Assembly (NCBI RefSeq): GCF_036227125.1
Contig: NZ_CP109435.1
Coordinates: forward strand, 1,054,001 to 1,118,000
Reading direction: 5' to 3'
Origin: Streptomyces sp. NBC_01485
GTDB taxonomy: Bacteria; Actinomycetota; Actinomycetes; Streptomycetales; Streptomycetaceae
Length of the DNA: 64,000 nucleotides
The notes below the pieces were generated by a model, which was not told the origin of the DNA, did no database searches, and saw nothing but the letters and a program-made list of their open reading frames with translations. Below, piece by piece: positions 60,651 through 64,000 of the stretch (position 1 is the stretch's first letter; every line of letters begins with the position of its first letter). Both the position numbers and the translations under genes were made by a program.

Positions 60651-61379
60651 ATGAGCGACAACCAACTGCGGCTGGTGTGGATCTACCCGGACCTGCTGAG
60701 CACCTACGGCGACCAGGGCAACGCCCTCGTCGTCGAGCGCCGGGCACGGCAGCGCGGCCTCGACGTGGCGCGGCTCGACGTGCGCAGCGACCAGCCCATC
60801 CCGACCTCCGGCGACATCTACCTGATCGGCGGCGGCGAGGACCGGCCGCAGCGGCTCGCGGCGGAGCGGCTGCGCCGTGACGCGCATCTGTACCAGGCGG
60901 TGAACAACGGCGCGATCGTGTTCGCGGTCTGCGCCGGCTACCAGATCCTGGGCCACGAGTTCGTCAACGACCTCGGGCAGCGCGAGCCCGGTCTGGGCCT
61001 GCTGGACGTGACGACGACGCGCGGCGAGGGCGAGCGGTGCGTCGGCGACGTCCTCGCGGACATCGACCCGCGGCTCGGCCTGCCGCAACTGACCGGCTTC
61101 GAGAACCACCAGGGCATCACCCACCTCGGCCCCACCGCCCGCCCGCTCGCCCGCGTTCACCTCGGCCGGGGCAACGGCACCGGGGACGGCACCGAGGGCG
61201 CGTACAACGACACCGTGTTCGGTACGTACATGCACGGCCCGGTGCTCGCCCGCAACCCGCTGATCGCGGACCTGCTGCTGAAGCTGGCGCTCGACGTGAA
61301 CGCGCTGCCGCCGATCGACGACCGCTGGTACGAGGCCCTGCGGGGCGAGCGCATCGCGTCCGCGCAGCAGCCTGCGTGA
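60651..61379 (+). CDS. gatD: GatD, lipid II isoglutaminyl synthase, glutaminase subunit
   Basis: 242 residues, class I glutamine amidotransferase of the CobB/CobQ kind. The nucleophile Cys lies in GAIVFAVCAGYQILGHEF and the catalytic His in FGTYMHGPVLARNP. It supplies ammonia to MurT. A weak purine stretch (CGAAGGG) precedes the ATG, and a hairpin follows the gene. Confidence 0.95.
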   Translation: MSDNQLRLVWIYPDLLSTYGDQGNALVVERRARQRGLDVARLDVRSDQPIPTSGDIYLIGGGEDRPQRLAAERLRRDAHLYQAVNNGAIVFAVCAGYQILGHEFVNDLGQREPGLGLLDVTTTRGEGERCVGDVLADIDPRLGLPQLTGFENHQGITHLGPTARPLARVHLGRGNGTGDGTEGAYNDTVFGTYMHGPVLARNPLIADLLLKLALDVNALPPIDDRWYEALRGERIASAQQPA

Positions 61380-61407
61380 CCTGGCTGTTCACCTGATTGT
61401 CAGCGTG

Positions 61408-61429
61408 CCGTCAGCAGCCCGTCTGACGG
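61408..61429 (+). terminator. Hairpin after murT-gatD
   Basis: CCGTCAG (61408-61414) and CTGACGG (61423-61429) with an 8-base loop, 29 bases after the gatD stop. Confidence 0.6.
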
Positions 61430-61569
61430 TGCGTCCGCACAGGTGAGCAGGCACGTCCAGCAGGCGGACGCGGGCTACGGCCCCGCCCCCTCGTGCCGTT
61501 AGGGTGGCGGGGACTCGAGCCGGACAGTGCGGTCCGGACCGGCCCACGTGGAGAAGGTTGTTTCGGGCT

Positions 61570-62595
61570 ATGCGCATTGGTGTCCTCACGTCCGGCGGCG
61601 ACTGCCCCGGCCTGAACGCCGTCATCCGGTCCGTCGTGCACCGCGCCGTGGCTGACCACGGCGACGAGGTCATCGGCTTCCGGGACGGCTGGAAGGGCCT
61701 CCTGGAGTGCGACTACCTCAAGCTCGACCTGGACGCGGTGGGCGGCATCCTCGCCCGCGGCGGCACGATCCTCGGCTCCTCCCGCGTCCAGCCCTCACAC
61801 CTGCGGGACGGTGTGGAGCGGGCCCGGGGCCATGTCGCGGAGCTCGGTCTCGACGCGATCATCCCGATCGGCGGTGAGGGCACGCTCAAGGCGGCCCGGC
61901 TCATGTCGGACAGCGGGCTGCCGATCCTGGGCGTGCCGAAGACCATCGACAACGACATCGCCGGCACCGACGTCACCTTCGGGTTCGACACGGCGGTCGG
62001 GGTCGCGACCGAGGCCCTCGACCGGCTGAAGACCACCGCCGAGTCCCATCAGCGGGTGCTCGTCGTCGAGGTCATGGGGCGGCACACCGGCTGGATAGCG
62101 CTGCACTCCGGCATGGCCGCCGGCGCCCACGCCATCGTCGTACCGGAACGGCCCTTCGACATCGAGGAGCTGGCCCGCCGGGTCGGCGAGCGGTTCGAGG
62201 CGGGCAAGCGGTTCGCGATCGTCGTCGCGGCGGAGGGGGCCAAGCCGGCGCCCGGCTCCATGGCCTTCGACGAGGGCGCCAAGGACATCTACGGGCATGA
62301 GCGGTTCGCGGGGATCGCCCGGCAGCTGTCCATCGAGCTGGAGTCGCGGCTCGGCAAGGAGGCGCGGCCGGTGATCCTCGGGCATGTGCAGCGGGGTGGA
62401 ACCCCTACCGCCTATGACCGGGTGCTGGCCACCCGGTTCGGGTGGCACGCGGTGGAGGCCGTGCACCGGGGGGAGTTCGGGAAGATGACCGCTCTGCGGG
62501 GGACGGACATCGTGATGGTGCCGCTCGCCGAGGCCGTCGAGACACTGAAGACCGTTCCGGACGAGCGGTACGCGGAAGCGGAGTGCGTGCTCTAG
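61570..62595 (+). CDS. pfkA: 6-phosphofructokinase
   Basis: 341 residues. The ATP-binding start is MRIGVLTSGGDCPGLNAVIR; GGEGTLKAARLM and PKTIDNDIAGTD are substrate and metal sites, followed by VVEVMGRHTGWIALHSG and ILGHVQRGGTPTAYDRVLA. GGEGT instead of GGDGS, together with PKTIDND, is usual for actinobacterial PfkA; the ATP/PPi preference cannot be fixed by eye. It is a single glycolytic gene with its own upstream gap. Confidence 0.95.
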   Translation: MRIGVLTSGGDCPGLNAVIRSVVHRAVADHGDEVIGFRDGWKGLLECDYLKLDLDAVGGILARGGTILGSSRVQPSHLRDGVERARGHVAELGLDAIIPIGGEGTLKAARLMSDSGLPILGVPKTIDNDIAGTDVTFGFDTAVGVATEALDRLKTTAESHQRVLVVEVMGRHTGWIALHSGMAAGAHAIVVPERPFDIEELARRVGERFEAGKRFAIVVAAEGAKPAPGSMAFDEGAKDIYGHERFAGIARQLSIELESRLGKEARPVILGHVQRGGTPTAYDRVLATRFGWHAVEAVHRGEFGKMTALRGTDIVMVPLAEAVETLKTVPDERYAEAECVL

Positions 62596-62707
62596 CCGTC
62601 CGGCGCGCTCACCGTCACCTGGCCGGCCGTAGACCCGTCACCGCTTCGATGGCCCGTGTCCACTGGGCGCGGGCCACCTCGGGCGTCCCCGCCCGCTTCT
62701 GTTCGAA

Positions 62708-62736
62708 TTGACACCCGTCTCGTGGGGCCCCGTACT
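62708..62736 (+). promoter_or_regulatory. Probable vegetative-type promoter of the metallopeptidase-like gene
   Basis: A perfect -35 TTGACA (62708-62713) lies 17 bases before CGTACT (62731-62736), which is a partial -10 match, about 50 bases upstream of the gene. Confidence 0.45.
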
Positions 62737-62785
62737 GAACAGGAAGGACCGACCCCCCATCCCCCTCCCCTCTAAGGGAGCCCCC

Positions 62786-64000
62786 ATGACGTTGCAGCAA
62801 CAGCAGGTCACGATCCCGACGGTTCTGGTGTACGAGGACGACCCCGGATTTCCTCCGCAGGTCAACATGCCCGTACCGCATCCCGTACCGCAGCTCGACA
62901 CACATCCCTTCCCGACGGCCATCGCGGGAAACGCGCCGCAGCCGGACAGTGCCGGGCCCGGTACCGAGGCCTTCCGCTACTGGGTGGCGGCCGACGCGCT
63001 CAGCAGGGCCGGCCAGACCTGGGGGCCGCTGGTCCCGACCGGAACGCAGTGGCATCCGCAGGTCGGACGCGCCCTGACCGCGCATCTCGACGCGGGAAAC
63101 GACCTCAACGCCTTCTACGACCGCAGAGGCCTGTGGTTCTTCCGCCGCACGGTGGCCGGCGTCACCGTCGCCACGTGCGAGAGCAACGAGATCGTCGAGC
63201 ACGAGACGGGGCACGCGATCCTCGACGCCCTGCGCCCTCAGTTGTTCGACGCGGCGAGCGCGGAGGCGGCCGCCCTGCACGAGGCGTTCGGCGACATCAG
63301 CGCCCTGCTGAGCTCACTTCAGCTCGAGTCGCTGCGGATCGCCGTACTGGCCGAGACCCAGGGCGACCTCGAACAGTCCTCGCGGATCTCGAGGATGGCC
63401 GAGCAGTTGGGCTGGGCGATCCGCCAGAGCCGGCCCAGCAAGGTCGACCCGGACTGCCTGCGCAACATGTCGAACAGCTTCTTCTACCGCGACCCGGTGC
63501 TCCTGGATCCGAACGGACCCGCGAGCATGCTCACCAGCGAGCCGCACTCGTTCTCCCGGGTGTTCAGCGGCGCGTTCCTGAAGATCGTCGCCGGGATCTT
63601 CCGGCAGCAGGACCTCCAGGACCAGGCCGGTCTGGCCCTGTCGGCCGAGATCGCGGGACAGCTCATGGTGGACGCCGTCGTGGCCGCGCCCGTGGTGTCC
63701 GCCTACTACGCGCAGGTCGCGGGTCACATGATCGCCGCGGACCAGCGCCGCAACGGCGGCAAGTACGGTCAGTCCCTGCGCTCGGCGTTCATCCGGCACG
63801 GCATCCTCTCCCTGGAGGCCGCCACGTCCCTCACCGAGCCGGAGGTGACCCGCCGGGGCGCCGCGATCGCCGAGATGGCGCCCGGCGGTGACGACGTCCA
63901 GGGTCTGACGGCCGTGACGATCCAGGGGGCTATGTACGGCGTCACCCAGCCGCTCACCCTCTCCGCCCCGGCGCAGGAGCGCCGCTTCGGCATCGCGGGC
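62786..64000 (+). CDS. HExxH zinc metallopeptidase-like protein (M4-like), 3'-truncated
   Basis: At least 405 residues; the frame is still open at the window's right edge. The zinc motif is IVEHETGHAIL (His139 and His143), followed by AAALHEAFGDISALLSSL, in which the Glu of HEAFGD is placed as the third ligand of gluzincins (M4: NEAxSD). There is no signal peptide or M4 propeptide: it starts MTLQQQQVTIPTVLVYEDDP. It may be a cytoplasmic or differently exported member, or a non-proteolytic relative. GGGAG lies six bases before the ATG. Confidence 0.78.
   Translation, partial: MTLQQQQVTIPTVLVYEDDPGFPPQVNMPVPHPVPQLDTHPFPTAIAGNAPQPDSAGPGTEAFRYWVAADALSRAGQTWGPLVPTGTQWHPQVGRALTAHLDAGNDLNAFYDRRGLWFFRRTVAGVTVATCESNEIVEHETGHAILDALRPQLFDAASAEAAALHEAFGDISALLSSLQLESLRIAVLAETQGDLEQSSRISRMAEQLGWAIRQSRPSKVDPDCLRNMSNSFFYRDPVLLDPNGPASMLTSEPHSFSRVFSGAFLKIVAGIFRQQDLQDQAGLALSAEIAGQLMVDAVVAAPVVSAYYAQVAGHMIAADQRRNGGKYGQSLRSAFIRHGILSLEAATSLTEPEVTRRGAAIAEMAPGGDDVQGLTAVTIQGAMYGVTQPLTLSAPAQERRFGIAG

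Overview
The window is high-GC actinobacterial DNA, almost certainly from a Streptomyces chromosome. The reasons are GC-rich third codon positions, many GTG and a few TTG starts, translationally coupled ATGA/GTGA overlaps, a whiE-type spore-pigment locus, rare in-frame TTA codons in regulators, Tat-exported proteins and typical Streptomyces housekeeping genes. No rRNA, tRNA, CRISPR array, intact insertion sequence or phage gene was seen.

Layout. (1) 1-2.5 kb: the 3' part of a membrane sensor kinase and a secreted beta-helix protein. (2) 2.5-11.8 kb: a type II polyketide locus of the whiE/sch/cur spore-pigment kind. It holds an O-methyltransferase facing an operon of SchA/CurD protein, cupin, KS-alpha, KS-beta, ACP, aromatase and cyclase, with an FAD hydroxylase upstream and a class E/F sortase between. 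(3) 11.8-18.6 kb: signalling genes. These are a membrane Ser/Thr kinase with an outside peptidoglycan-binding domain, a MEDS/HATPase regulator coupled to a STAS protein, and an ECF-like sigma factor fused to a zinc-finger and membrane tail. An OAT2/ArgJ-like acetyltransferase sits here next to a frameshifted scrap of a clavaminate-synthase-type oxygenase, in the cas-oat order of clavulanate clusters.

(4) About 18.7-42.3 kb: an unusual biosynthetic gene cluster that I cannot match to a known product. The left arm has an MFS exporter, a membrane acyltransferase, an F420/NADP-type reductase, a KAS III, a type II thioesterase and two MmyB-type XRE regulators, one with a TTA codon. The right arm is a long, mostly overlapping plus-strand operon: ACP, ABM-type protein, an unrecognised protein, 4-OT tautomerase, AfsA-like hotdog enzyme, HAD phosphatase, thymidylate-kinase-like kinase, GH3-type acyl-adenylating ligase, methyltransferase, FAD enzyme, a stand-alone arginyl-tRNA-synthetase-like core, an unrecognised protein, a LysR-effector-like domain without HTH, an alpha/beta hydrolase, a second methyltransferase, a duplicated carboxymuconolactone-decarboxylase-like protein and a P450. 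The parts suggest that KAS III and the ACP make a beta-ketoacyl chain and that the AfsA-like enzyme joins it to a phosphorylated C3 unit. The phosphatase/kinase pair and the two adenylating enzymes would then tailor it or join it to an amino-acid-like unit. This is inference. Copies of a GGTGGT...ACCACC dyad in three intergenic gaps could tie the arms into one regulon.

(5) 42.3-64 kb: mostly ordinary chromosome. It includes a jelly-roll lyase-like protein, a GH97 remnant, an AhpD-like protein, a methyltransferase-Nudix fusion, a phosphodiester-glycosidase-like protein and a GDPD-like phosphodiesterase. An acyl-CoA dehydrogenase/quinone oxidoreductase operon is followed by an XRE-cupin regulator, an ATP-dependent DNA ligase with a Nudix partner and an aldehyde dehydrogenase. 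Next come another acyl-CoA dehydrogenase with a divergent TetR regulator, peptide deformylase, murT-gatD, pfkA and a truncated HExxH metallopeptidase. Several short tandem repeats (7, 11, 12, 14 and 24 bp) lie in intergenic gaps.
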